NCBI GenBank assembly: GCA_050633445.1
Contig: JBOEGN010000002.1
Location: 21,913-85,912, forward strand
Length of the DNA stretch: 64,000 nucleotides
Source: Thalassobius sp050633445
Lineage (GTDB): Bacteria > Pseudomonadota > Alphaproteobacteria > Rhodobacterales > Rhodobacteraceae
Direction: 5' to 3'
The notes under the pieces: model-generated
Database searches by the model: none
What the model was told of the DNA's origin: nothing
The model's input: the letters and a program-made list of their open reading frames with translations, nothing else
Shown here: positions 33,228 through 41,470 of the stretch, one piece after another
Layout: every line of letters begins with the position of its first letter
Numbering within the stretch: the first letter of the stretch is position 1
Made by a program: the position numbers and the translations under genes

Positions 33228-34667
33228 ATGGATATGTTCATAGATGGCGCTTGGGTCGAGGCCGCGTCCGGCGCCACTCAGCCGGTGACCAACCCACGGT
33301 CCGGGCTGGTGATCGACTGGGTGCCCACGGGGGACGCCACCGACGCCGATCTGGCCATCCAAGCGGCCGCGCGGGCCTTTGAAACCTGGTCGAAAACCCC
33401 CATGGCCGAGCGCGTTAAAATTCAGAAAACCTGCGCCCAGGCGATGCGTGACAAGGCCGATGTGATCGCCGGATTGCTCCATGCCGAACTGGGCCGACCG
33501 CTGGACGCCTGCCTGACCGAGGTGCAGCGCTCCTCGGATCTGTTGGAGATCTACGCCGAGGAAGGATTGCGCCTGCATTCGACCATGAGCCTTGGCTCGG
33601 CGCAGGGTGAAAAAACCATCGTTACCCGTGATCCGCTGGGTGTTGTGGTGGCGATCACGCCTTTCAATTATCCGATCAATCTGCTGATGTTCAAACTGGG
33701 CGCGGCGTTGGTGGCGGGCTGCACGGTGGTCGCAAAACCTGCCGAAGACACGCCGATGTCGACCCTGAAACTGGCCGAGATTTTCAGCGATGCCGGCCTG
33801 CCTGATGGGTGTTTCAACGTCGTAACTGGGCGGGGCCGTGGCATTGGCGCGGCCATGATTGAACACCCCATTCCGCGCAAAATTGCCTTTACCGGTGGTA
33901 CTGCGGCGGGCAAGGCCATCGCCGCTGCGGCGACTGGCACGATGAAGCGCGTCACGCTGGAACTGGGCGGCCAAAGCGCCGCCATCATCTGCGCCGACGC
34001 CGATCTGGACAAGGCAACCGATGCGATTGTGCGCCATGGTTTCGCCAATTCCGGGCAATTTTGCTACCGCGTGAACCGGGTCTACGTGGATCGTCGGGTC
34101 TATGATGCGTTCCTGGAAAAACTGGTGCCGAAAGCCGCGAAACTGACCTTGGCGCCTTGCGATGGCGACGGTGATCTGGGCCCTATCGTGAACGAGAAGA
34201 TCTTTGCCAACAGTGGCGTGCAGGTGCAGGACGCGCGCGAAAAAGGGGCGCGTATTCTGCTGGGTGGTGACCGCAAGATGGGGCCAGGTTTCGACCAGGG
34301 GTTCTATTTTCCACCGACGATCATCGCGGACGCGACCCACGACATGTTGATCCTGACCGAGGAAACCTTTGGCCCCGTGATCGGCATTTGCCCGGTGGAC
34401 GATGGCTTCGAAGGACTGCGCCATGCCAACGACAATCGCTATGGCTTGGCCGGGTTCGTTTTCGCCCGCGATCTGGCGCTGGGGCTGACCCTGTGCGAGG
34501 GGCTAGAGGCCGGATCGGTTTGGCTGAACGACATCCAGCGCTCCTCTCATTATGTACCCTTCGGCGGCATGAAGGAAAGCGGGATAGGGCGCGAAAAAGG
34601 CCGCTATGGTGTTGAATCTTATCTGGAATACAAAACCATCTATCTCAGCTACGAGGTGCCCGCATGA
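33228..34667 (+). CDS. NAD(P)-dependent aldehyde dehydrogenase
   Basis: ALDH superfamily enzyme of 479 residues. Catalytic features are Asn147 in PFNYP, the general base Glu245 in LELGGQS and the nucleophile Cys279 in FANSGQFCYR; the cofactor loop is FTGGTAAGKAI. AAGGA precedes ATG 33228; a GTG one codon upstream is possible. The usual glycine or glutamine before the catalytic Cys is Phe here. It should oxidise an aldehyde of the pathway to an acid. Its end overlaps the second HD gene (ATGA). Confidence 0.9.
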   Translation: MDMFIDGAWVEAASGATQPVTNPRSGLVIDWVPTGDATDADLAIQAAARAFETWSKTPMAERVKIQKTCAQAMRDKADVIAGLLHAELGRPLDACLTEVQRSSDLLEIYAEEGLRLHSTMSLGSAQGEKTIVTRDPLGVVVAITPFNYPINLLMFKLGAALVAGCTVVAKPAEDTPMSTLKLAEIFSDAGLPDGCFNVVTGRGRGIGAAMIEHPIPRKIAFTGGTAAGKAIAAAATGTMKRVTLELGGQSAAIICADADLDKATDAIVRHGFANSGQFCYRVNRVYVDRRVYDAFLEKLVPKAAKLTLAPCDGDGDLGPIVNEKIFANSGVQVQDAREKGARILLGGDRKMGPGFDQGFYFPPTIIADATHDMLILTEETFGPVIGICPVDDGFEGLRHANDNRYGLAGFVFARDLALGLTLCEGLEAGSVWLNDIQRSSHYVPFGGMKESGIGREKGRYGVESYLEYKTIYLSYEVPA

Positions 34668-35320
34668 TCCATGATGATGTGTTTTTACCGCGCGATGTAC
34701 CGCTGTGGAACGAGGCGAAACCCTTTCTGGATGTGCGCAATAATGACGAGCACACGATCATTGCCTATGCCTTGGCCAGAACCCTGCTGGCCGAAATTCC
34801 CGAGGCCGACGAGCGTATCGTATTACCCGCAATCCTGTTGCATGACGTCGGCTGGAAACGTGTCCCGCCTGAGCTGCTGCTCGAGGCTGTCGGGCGCAAA
34901 CCCACACGGCCGGATCTGGTGCGGGATCATGAACTGTACGGTGTCGAGATCGCCCGCGAGATATTGGAGCGCCACCGCCCTGACGGTGTGGATATCGATG
35001 CCGTGCTGAACATCATCGACGGCCACGACACCACCACACACGCCAAAAATATCGAGGACGCAGTGGTCAAAGACGCCGACAAGGCGTGGCGTACGACTCC
35101 GCACGGAATGCGCACGATTGGTGGCTGGTATGACGTTCCGATTAGCCAAATTCTGCTGATGCTGTCGGAACGCTCGAACGGATACATGCTGACGGGGCCG
35201 GGGCGGGCTTTGGCCAAAGGACAGACCGAGGCCGTCAGATCAGAAATGATGATCCAAAAGTACCTGGGCCACGGCCCGGAGTTCACACAGATCATTGCCG
35301 AAGAAGGAGTTGAATGGTGA
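34664..35320 (+). CDS. HD-domain protein 2 (metal-dependent phosphohydrolase superfamily)
   Basis: Protein of 218 residues, paralogous to the first HD protein in the same operon. The ligand pattern is the same: His30 (DEHTII), His60-Asp61 (ILLHDVGW), His89 (RDHELYG), His121 (IIDGHDT) and Asp137 (KDADKAWR). Shared blocks such as LHD[IV]GW, IIDGHDT and DADK[LA]WR point to duplication and specialisation, or a heterodimer. Translationally coupled to the ALDH upstream and to the SDR downstream. The reaction is unknown; see the first HD protein for options. Confidence 0.83.
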   Translation: MIHDDVFLPRDVPLWNEAKPFLDVRNNDEHTIIAYALARTLLAEIPEADERIVLPAILLHDVGWKRVPPELLLEAVGRKPTRPDLVRDHELYGVEIAREILERHRPDGVDIDAVLNIIDGHDTTTHAKNIEDAVVKDADKAWRTTPHGMRTIGGWYDVPISQILLMLSERSNGYMLTGPGRALAKGQTEAVRSEMMIQKYLGHGPEFTQIIAEEGVEW

Positions 35321-36075
35321 GCGAATTGGGATTGCAGGACAAAGGCGTTATCGTCACCGGAGCCGCCGGCGGATTGGGGCGCGCCTTTGCGCAGGCCTTT
35401 GCCGGGGCAGGGGCGCGGGTGCTGGTCGCAGACGTGAATCTGACCGGTGCCGAGGAAACCGCCGCCCTTATCCGCGCCGACAAAGGGACGGCCCACGCGA
35501 CCAAGGTGGACGTGACCAATACCGACAGCTGTCAAAATCTGGCGTCTGTGGCGAAAGACCAGCTAGGCTCGGTCGATGCGCTGATCAATAACGCGGCGCT
35601 TTATGGCACTCTGGACCGCAAACCTTTCGATCAGATTGACGAAACTGTCTGGGATCAGGTCATGGCGGTGAATGTCAAAGGCGTGTGGCAAATGAGCCGC
35701 GCCGTCGCTCCGCTGATGAAAGAAACGGGCGGGGCCATCGTGAATATCGCCTCGGCCACGGTATTTTCCGGCTCGCCCCAATGGATGCATTACGTCGCCT
35801 CGAAGGGCGCGGTGATCGCGATGAGCCGCGTTATGGCCAAGGAACTGGGCGTCGACAACATCCGCGTGAACGTGATTGCCCCGGGCTTTACCCTGACAGA
35901 GGCCAGCCTGGGCCAGATCGACGATGCCAAAGGCTATGGCGTGGATCGCGCCGCCCTGAAACGCAATGCGGAAGTCGAGGATATCACCGGCGGTGCGCTG
36001 TATCTGGCCTCGGATCTGGCGCGATTCACCACCGGGCAGACGTTGGTGATCGACGGCGGCAAACAATTCATCTGA
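35314..36075 (+). CDS. SDR family oxidoreductase
   Basis: Classical SDR of 253 residues: TGAAGGLG cofactor motif, Asp in VADVN (NAD preference), NNAA, catalytic Ser in IASATVFSG and YVASKGAV with Tyr and Lys. It overlaps the end of the second HD gene; GTG 35317 is an alternative start three bases in. It is the seventh gene of the P450 operon and probably interconverts an alcohol and a ketone of the pathway. Confidence 0.88.
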   Translation: MVSELGLQDKGVIVTGAAGGLGRAFAQAFAGAGARVLVADVNLTGAEETAALIRADKGTAHATKVDVTNTDSCQNLASVAKDQLGSVDALINNAALYGTLDRKPFDQIDETVWDQVMAVNVKGVWQMSRAVAPLMKETGGAIVNIASATVFSGSPQWMHYVASKGAVIAMSRVMAKELGVDNIRVNVIAPGFTLTEASLGQIDDAKGYGVDRAALKRNAEVEDITGGALYLASDLARFTTGQTLVIDGGKQFI

Positions 36076-36091
36076 GCAGAAGGACACACAA

Positions 36092-36412
36092 ATGGTACAG
36101 GTGACATTCATCCAAGCAGACGGCACCCGCCGCGAGATCGACGCCAAAGACGGAGAGCCGTTGATGTATGCCGCGCGGGATGCGGGCGTGGACGGGATCA
36201 TCGCGGAATGCGGCGGCTCGGCCATGTGCGCGACCTGCCATTGTTATGTGATCCAGGCGCCCGAAGGCAGCTTGCCCGCGCCTTTGGATGACGAGGCGGA
36301 CACGATCGAATTCATGGCCAACGCGCCCGAGGCCCGCAGCCGCCTGACCTGTCAGATCACTGCAACACCTGCGATGGCCGGAGCAATTTTCGAAGTAGCG
36401 ACAGGCCGTTAG
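36092..36412 (+). CDS. 2Fe-2S ferredoxin (adrenodoxin/putidaredoxin type)
   Basis: Ferredoxin of 106 residues with the vertebrate-type cluster pattern Cys40-X5-Cys46-X2-Cys49 and Cys87 (ECGGSAMCATCHCYV and RLTCQI), plus the acidic helix PLDDEADTIEFM used for partner docking. It closes the P450 operon and is the obvious electron donor to the P450. An extra cysteine at 51 is next to the cluster. The matching ferredoxin reductase is not in the window. Confidence 0.94.
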   Translation: MVQVTFIQADGTRREIDAKDGEPLMYAARDAGVDGIIAECGGSAMCATCHCYVIQAPEGSLPAPLDDEADTIEFMANAPEARSRLTCQITATPAMAGAIFEVATGR

Positions 36413-36415
36413 GGG

Positions 36416-37180
36416 CTATCGCGCCAACACGCCGCCATCCACGACCAGCGTGGTTCCGGTGACAAAATCCGATGCGGACGAGGCCAGGTAGAGCACACTG
36501 CCCTTGATCTCGGACGCGTCGGCGATCCGGCCCATGGGGGTGTAATCCTCCATGATTTTGGCGTGATCTGCATCGCGCGGGCGGGTTTCGGTGCGGAAAA
36601 AACCGGGGCACAGCGCGTTTATTTGAATGCCGTGGGGCGCGTATTCCAGCCCCAGTTCGCGCGTCAGATTGACCACCGCGCCCTTGCTGGCCGCATAGGC
36701 CGGACGCGGGAACAGACCCGCAGGTCCGGCGATTCCCCACATCGAGGCGACGTTGATCACCTTGCCCGATCCTTGGCGTATCATCTGGCGCAAGGCCGCG
36801 CGGTTCAGGTTGGCCAAACCGGTCAGGTTGACGTCCATGACGCGGGCCCAATCGGCCTCGTCTGCCTCGTGAAACAGCTGCGCCGTGGGGTCAGAAATCC
36901 CCGCATTGGCCACCACGATGTCTAGCGCGCCAAAGCGGCTGACGGCCAGATCGACAGCGGTACTGATTCGCGCGGCGTCGGTCACGTCCCCCTCCATCGC
37001 GACCGCGCGGGACCCCAGCGCGGCGCAGGTCGCGGCCAGCGCTGCTCGGTCCCGATCAAAGCACAGCACCCGAGCGCCGTTTTCCACCAACGCCGCCGCC
37101 ATTTCTCGGCCCAACCCCGAGGCCGCGCCGGTTACCAGCGCAGCCTTTCCGGTCAGGTTAAAAATGTCAGCGGCGCTCAT
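36416..37180 (-). CDS. SDR family oxidoreductase
   Basis: Classical SDR of 254 residues: TGAASGLG motif, acidic FDRDR, NAG motif VANAGIS, catalytic Ser in NVASMWG and YAASKGAV. Last gene of the carboxylase/acetoacetyl-CoA synthetase operon; its ATG overlaps the synthetase stop (ATGA). Its stop is three bases from that of the ferredoxin gene, so the two operons converge with no room for a terminator. A 3-hydroxy acid or secondary alcohol is a plausible substrate from context. Confidence 0.87.
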   Translation of the reverse strand: MSAADIFNLTGKAALVTGAASGLGREMAAALVENGARVLCFDRDRAALAATCAALGSRAVAMEGDVTDAARISTAVDLAVSRFGALDIVVANAGISDPTAQLFHEADEADWARVMDVNLTGLANLNRAALRQMIRQGSGKVINVASMWGIAGPAGLFPRPAYAASKGAVVNLTRELGLEYAPHGIQINALCPGFFRTETRPRDADHAKIMEDYTPMGRIADASEIKGSVLYLASSASDFVTGTTLVVDGGVLAR

Positions 37181-39171
37181 TTTTCCAGCCTGCTTTTTGC
37201 GAAATCCACGAACCAGTCGATGGCCTTTGGATTGCGCATTGCGTCGCGGCTGGCGACCTTGTCAATCGGCAGACCCAACAGCAATTTGCGCACCGGGACC
37301 TCCATTTTTTTGCCGGTTAGAGTCATCGGGATGTCTTGCACCTCGATCACCTCGTCGGGGACGTGGCGGGGGCTGCGTTCTGACCTGAGCTGCGCGGAAA
37401 TTTCCGCCGCCAAAGCGTGGGTTAACTCTTGTCCTTCGGCCATCTGAATGAACAACGGCATATAGAAGGTGCCGCCGGCCTCTTCGATACAGATGATCAG
37501 GCTGTCAGCGATCTGAGGGAATTCGTCGAGCGTCCGGTAAATCTCGGCCGAGCCGATCCGCACCCCATAGCGGTTCAGCGTCGCGTCCGAGCGGCCCAGC
37601 ACAAAGCTGCCGCCATGTTCGTTGAACTTCACCCGGTCGCCATGACGCCAGATGCCGGGATAGACGTCGAAATAGCTGTCATTGTAGCGGCTGAAATCAT
37701 CGTCCCCCCACAGAAACAGCGGCATCGAGGGCGCGGGCTGGCGCGAGACCAGCTCTCCGACCTCGCCAACGACGGGTTCGCCGGTTTCGTCAAAAGCGAC
37801 GGCGTCCAGACCCAGCGCGGGGGCCTGAATTTCGCCTGCGCGGGTGGGCAGCAGCGGCGAGCCCGCCAGGATGCCCGAGCAGAACTCGGTTCCGCCCGAT
37901 TGCGAGGTTGCCCAGATGTCGGACTTCACATGGGTCAGCACCCAGTCGAAAACCTCGGGTGTGGCGGGGCTGCCGACCAGCATCACCGATTGCAGCGCCT
38001 TGAGGCTGAAATCCCGTTTGGGCTCAATACCTTGCTGGCGCACGATTTGCAGATAGGTCGGGCTAACTCCCACCGTCGTCGCGCGGCTCTCGTCCGCGAT
38101 TTGCCACAACAGACCGGCATCAGGATAGGCCGGATGCCCGTCATACAGCACCGCTCGTCCGTTCATCAGCGGCCCCCACATCAGCGTATTCCACACCATC
38201 CAGCCGGTGGTCGAGTAGAAAAACAGCGCGCCGTCCTGCGGGATTTCGAAATGAAGCGCGGCGGATTTGTAGTGCTCCAGAACGATCCCATGATGCCCTT
38301 GCACGATGGGTTTGGGCAGGCCGGTCGTGCCGGACGAAAACAAGATCCACAGCGGATGATCCGAGGCAACGCGTTCGTATTTGAACCCATCCACGCCAAT
38401 CTCGGGGCCGCTGAGCATATAGGCCCAAGTGGCGGTCTGGCCTTGGAAACTGGGGGATTTTCGCGCTGTGGGGTGATAGTCCAGCATCACCAAATGCTCG
38501 ACCGTGGGCAGCGCATCCATGATCCGTTCCAGATCGTCGATCCGGTCGAAATCCTTGCCGCCAAAGCGATAGCCATTTGTGGCAAAGACCAGCTTGGGCT
38601 TGATTTGGCTGAAGCGGTCGATCACCGTCTGGGCGCCAAATTCCGGGGCGGCACTGGACCAAGTGGCCCCAATGGCCGTGGTGGCCAGCATGGCAATCAC
38701 CGCCTCGGCAATGTTGGGCATATAGGCTACGACGCGATCGCCCGGACCCAGACCCATATCCCGCATATTCTGCGCCAGACGCCGGACCGAGCGGCCAACT
38801 TCGGCCCAGCTCATCTCGGCGGACTCGCGCAATTCCGAGCTGTGATGCAGCATGGTGCGCCCTGGATCGCCGGTGAATTCGTGGCGCAGCACGTGTTCGG
38901 CATAGTTCAGCCGGGTGCCGGTAAACCAGCGGGTGCGGGGCATGGGATCGTCGGTGCGGACTTGCTGAATCTCGCCATCATGCAGAATGTCGAAATAGTC
39001 CCACTGCGATTGCCAAAAGGCCTGAGGGTCCTCGATCGACCAGTTGAACAGCGACCAGTAATCGGCCTGCGGCATCTGCCGTTCAGCCAGCCAGCCCATG
39101 TAGTGCGAGATATGCGATCCGGCTCGGCGCGTGTCCGAGGCCTCCCACAGGATGTCACCTTCTTCGATCAT
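37177..39171 (-). CDS. Acetoacetyl-CoA synthetase
   Basis: Adenylate-forming enzyme of 664 residues that activates acetoacetate (or a close 3-oxo acid) with ATP and CoA. It has the N-terminal ACAS_N block (HYMGWLAERQMPQADYWSLF), the AMP-loop LWILFSSGTTGLPKPIVQGH, TTGWMVWNTLMWG, the ATP motif SGGTEF, and the hinge/C domain WRHGDRVKFNEHGG and MTLTGKKMEVPVRKLL with the catalytic Lys. Length and order match AacS rather than Acs. ATG 39171 with AAGGGG upstream overlaps the HAD gene stop; an ATG at 39192 is less likely. Its pairing with a biotin carboxylase suggests that acetoacetate is made by carboxylation. Confidence 0.87.
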   Translation of the reverse strand: MIEEGDILWEASDTRRAGSHISHYMGWLAERQMPQADYWSLFNWSIEDPQAFWQSQWDYFDILHDGEIQQVRTDDPMPRTRWFTGTRLNYAEHVLRHEFTGDPGRTMLHHSSELRESAEMSWAEVGRSVRRLAQNMRDMGLGPGDRVVAYMPNIAEAVIAMLATTAIGATWSSAAPEFGAQTVIDRFSQIKPKLVFATNGYRFGGKDFDRIDDLERIMDALPTVEHLVMLDYHPTARKSPSFQGQTATWAYMLSGPEIGVDGFKYERVASDHPLWILFSSGTTGLPKPIVQGHHGIVLEHYKSAALHFEIPQDGALFFYSTTGWMVWNTLMWGPLMNGRAVLYDGHPAYPDAGLLWQIADESRATTVGVSPTYLQIVRQQGIEPKRDFSLKALQSVMLVGSPATPEVFDWVLTHVKSDIWATSQSGGTEFCSGILAGSPLLPTRAGEIQAPALGLDAVAFDETGEPVVGEVGELVSRQPAPSMPLFLWGDDDFSRYNDSYFDVYPGIWRHGDRVKFNEHGGSFVLGRSDATLNRYGVRIGSAEIYRTLDEFPQIADSLIICIEEAGGTFYMPLFIQMAEGQELTHALAAEISAQLRSERSPRHVPDEVIEVQDIPMTLTGKKMEVPVRKLLLGLPIDKVASRDAMRNPKAIDWFVDFAKSRLEK

Positions 39172-40013
39172 GCGGGGATCCCCTTGAACCATGGTTGGTC
39201 TGTGAATTCTTCCATGCTGGACAGCACCACATGGGCGCGTTCCTCGGCCGGGAAGCTGTTGAAAAACGCTGTGTCCGCGATGCCGGTGGTTACACCTACG
39301 CAGAAAGCGCCTGCCTTGCGGCCCATGCGGATTTCCAGCTTGGGGTCATCGCCGATCACGGCCATTTCATGCGGGGGCACGCCTGTCAGCGTGGTGACGA
39401 TCTCTAGCCCCGCGGTTTCGGGTTTGCCAAAGACCGTGACGGGCACATCGGTGGCGTTTTCCAGCGCCGCAGCAATGGCGCCCGAAATGCCCAGCATCCG
39501 CCCCTTGGACGAGGCGAAATAGGGCGCGACCGACCCGGCAAAGGGTTTGGCCCCATCCCAGACGGCTTGTACCACCGATTCCAACTGGGTCGCGCCGAAA
39601 TCGCGGGTATAGCCCAGCAACACGGCGTCCACCTTGGGGGCATCAGGGGTCGGGTCGATCACCTCGATCCCCGCGTCCTGAACGGGCACGCGGGTGCCGT
39701 CGCCCCCCATCACCATCACCTGCTGATAGCCCAGACGTTTCAGCGCCTGTGCGGCGACCTCGGCCGGGGTCAGGATATGGCCGGGATCAATCACGATGCC
39801 CGCATCCGCCAGCAAAGGATAGTAATGCGCGGGCGGAAAGAACGTGCCATTTGTATAGGCGACGACCTTGATCCCGGCATTGCGACAGGCCTGAAGCGCC
39901 TCGACAACGCCGGGCAGGGCAGAGAACGTGCCCTGTTCCTTGTTCATCAGCGCCAGCGTGCCGTCGATGTCGAATACCGCGGCGCGGATGGGGTGATCTG
40001 GCATCTGGCTCAT
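39168..40013 (-). CDS. HAD-superfamily phosphatase, subclass IIA (NagD-like)
   Basis: Protein of 281 residues with HAD motif I FDIDGTLA, motif II YTNGTFF, motif III lysine in TVFGKPETAG and motif IV VIGDDPKLEI. The cap insertion between motifs II and III is of the C2a type. Family members dephosphorylate small phosphoesters (phosphoglycolate, pyridoxal phosphate, NMP). It is coupled by ATGA overlaps to both the carboxyltransferase and the synthetase genes. This placement suggests a phosphorylated pathway intermediate or repair of a side product. Confidence 0.85.
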   Translation of the reverse strand: MSQMPDHPIRAAVFDIDGTLALMNKEQGTFSALPGVVEALQACRNAGIKVVAYTNGTFFPPAHYYPLLADAGIVIDPGHILTPAEVAAQALKRLGYQQVMVMGGDGTRVPVQDAGIEVIDPTPDAPKVDAVLLGYTRDFGATQLESVVQAVWDGAKPFAGSVAPYFASSKGRMLGISGAIAAALENATDVPVTVFGKPETAGLEIVTTLTGVPPHEMAVIGDDPKLEIRMGRKAGAFCVGVTTGIADTAFFNSFPAEERAHVVLSSMEEFTDQPWFKGIPA

Positions 40014-41470
40014 TCGCTTAACTCCAGTTTGAAGCCCGGTTTTTCGATCTTTACACCGCCCAGTTTCTTGCGTGCGGTTAGTTCTTGCACCAGGTCTAGG
40101 ACAGGTTTCGTTTTCGGGTTATAGCCCCGGCGCGCAGGGCCGGCGGCAACCATCGCGTCCACCTGATCGGCGGGCATGGTGGCGCGCAGCAGGAATTCCT
40201 CGTCCGAGTACCCCTTGCCGATCCGCGCGCGCAGCTCATCCAGCGAGGCCATTTTCGCCTCGGTTTGCAATTCTTTGGCGCGGGCCGAGGATTTGATCCG
40301 ATCCTCGATATTGGCGTCCATCGGCATGGCGGGCGTGCCAAAACGGCCCAACACATAGCGCGTCACTTCGTCCGGGACGACCTGATAGCGTTCCTCTGAG
40401 GTCACGTTCAGCAGCGCCTGCGTGGCGACCAGCTGACTGAAGGGCGTCACCATGATGGGATAGCCCAGCTCGGCCCGGACTTTTTCGACCTCTTTCAGGA
40501 CGGCGGGCAGCAGGTGTTCGCGCTTGGTTTCCTGAAGTTGCCGGATCATTGTGCCCAGTACGCCGCCCGGAATCTGGTGGTGGAAATAGCTACGGTCATA
40601 GTCGCCCGGACCGCGCGCCGACAGCCCCTCGGCCTGAGCCAAGGTGCTGAAATAGCTATCCATTTCCGCCACGGCCTCGTCATCCACATCGACCGTATGG
40701 CCGATGTCGCGCAGGTTGCCGATTGTGGTGCTCATGGATGGCTGGCCGGTGCCGTTGGCGGCGGAACTGGCCGAGGTGTGCAGGCTGTAGACGCCCTGAT
40801 TTGCGGCCTCGAGATAGGCAAACGAGGCCAGCCCGATCGTGGTATGCGAGTGGAATTCCAGCGGAATACCCCCCATCACGGCCTTGACCGCAGGCATCAA
40901 GGTCGCCGCCCGTTCTGCTGAGATCAGCCCGCCAGGATCCTTGATATACAGCTTGTCGAACTTTCCGGTTTCGGTCAGCGCCTTGGCCTTGTCGGCCCAA
41001 TGCGCGTCGTCATGCATGGGTGACAGGGTAAAGGTCAGCGCCGCCACGATCTGCTCGCCGCCCGCCTTGCGGGTCAGGTTGGCCATGTTCAGCATCGCGG
41101 GAACGTTGTTCATCGGGTCCATCACGGCAAAGCGGCGGATTCCGTTGTTCACCAGCAGGCGAAAGGCGAACTCCATCAGCTCTTCGCTGGCGGCCTCCCA
41201 ACTGATGAACCGCATGCCCGTGGTCAGAAAGGACAGCGGCGTGTTGGGCGTTGCCTCGCGGAACAGGCGCAGGCGTTCCCACGGGTCCTCTTGTTTGAAG
41301 CGCACAGCCACGGCCATGTGGGTCGAGGTGGTGAAATCGATCGCATCAAACCCCACCCGATCCATCACCGGAGCGATCTGTTGCATCATGCCGGTGTCCA
41401 GCCCGGTTGCGCCCCAGTTCGACTGGTTGCCGTCACGGACCGTCGTGTCGAGTAATTTGATGGTGCTCAT
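40010..41470 (-). CDS. Biotin-dependent carboxyltransferase (pyruvate carboxylase B/oxaloacetate decarboxylase alpha-like)
   Basis: Protein of 486 residues with the DRE-TIM-like carboxyltransferase barrel: LLDTTVRDGNQS with the metal Asp, the lysine of LYIKDPGGLI (the carbamyl-lysine place of pyruvate carboxylase) and metal histidines in FHSHTTIGLA. A PycB-like C-terminal domain follows, but there is no biotinyl domain at its end; biotin is supplied by the separate carrier gene. Classical members read LRDxxQS and KDMAG, so VRDGNQ and KDPGG are departures that may reflect another acceptor than pyruvate. Overlaps its neighbours by four bases on both sides. Confidence 0.83.
   Translation of the reverse strand: MSTIKLLDTTVRDGNQSNWGATGLDTGMMQQIAPVMDRVGFDAIDFTTSTHMAVAVRFKQEDPWERLRLFREATPNTPLSFLTTGMRFISWEAASEELMEFAFRLLVNNGIRRFAVMDPMNNVPAMLNMANLTRKAGGEQIVAALTFTLSPMHDDAHWADKAKALTETGKFDKLYIKDPGGLISAERAATLMPAVKAVMGGIPLEFHSHTTIGLASFAYLEAANQGVYSLHTSASSAANGTGQPSMSTTIGNLRDIGHTVDVDDEAVAEMDSYFSTLAQAEGLSARGPGDYDRSYFHHQIPGGVLGTMIRQLQETKREHLLPAVLKEVEKVRAELGYPIMVTPFSQLVATQALLNVTSEERYQVVPDEVTRYVLGRFGTPAMPMDANIEDRIKSSARAKELQTEAKMASLDELRARIGKGYSDEEFLLRATMPADQVDAMVAAGPARRGYNPKTKPVLDLVQELTARKKLGGVKIEKPGFKLELSE

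Noticed and set aside
28385..36412. Naming the split phosphotransferase as phenylphosphate synthase for phenol degradation
   Set aside because: The gene plan matches, but the third (CBS-like) subunit, phenylphosphate carboxylase and benzoyl-CoA pathway genes are absent, and the operon is oxidative. The acceptor is left open.
37429..39522. 697-codon plus-strand open frame
   Set aside because: It is antisense to the acetoacetyl-CoA synthetase and HAD genes, has biased His/Gln/Arg composition, no ribosome site and no domain. High-GC antisense shadow.
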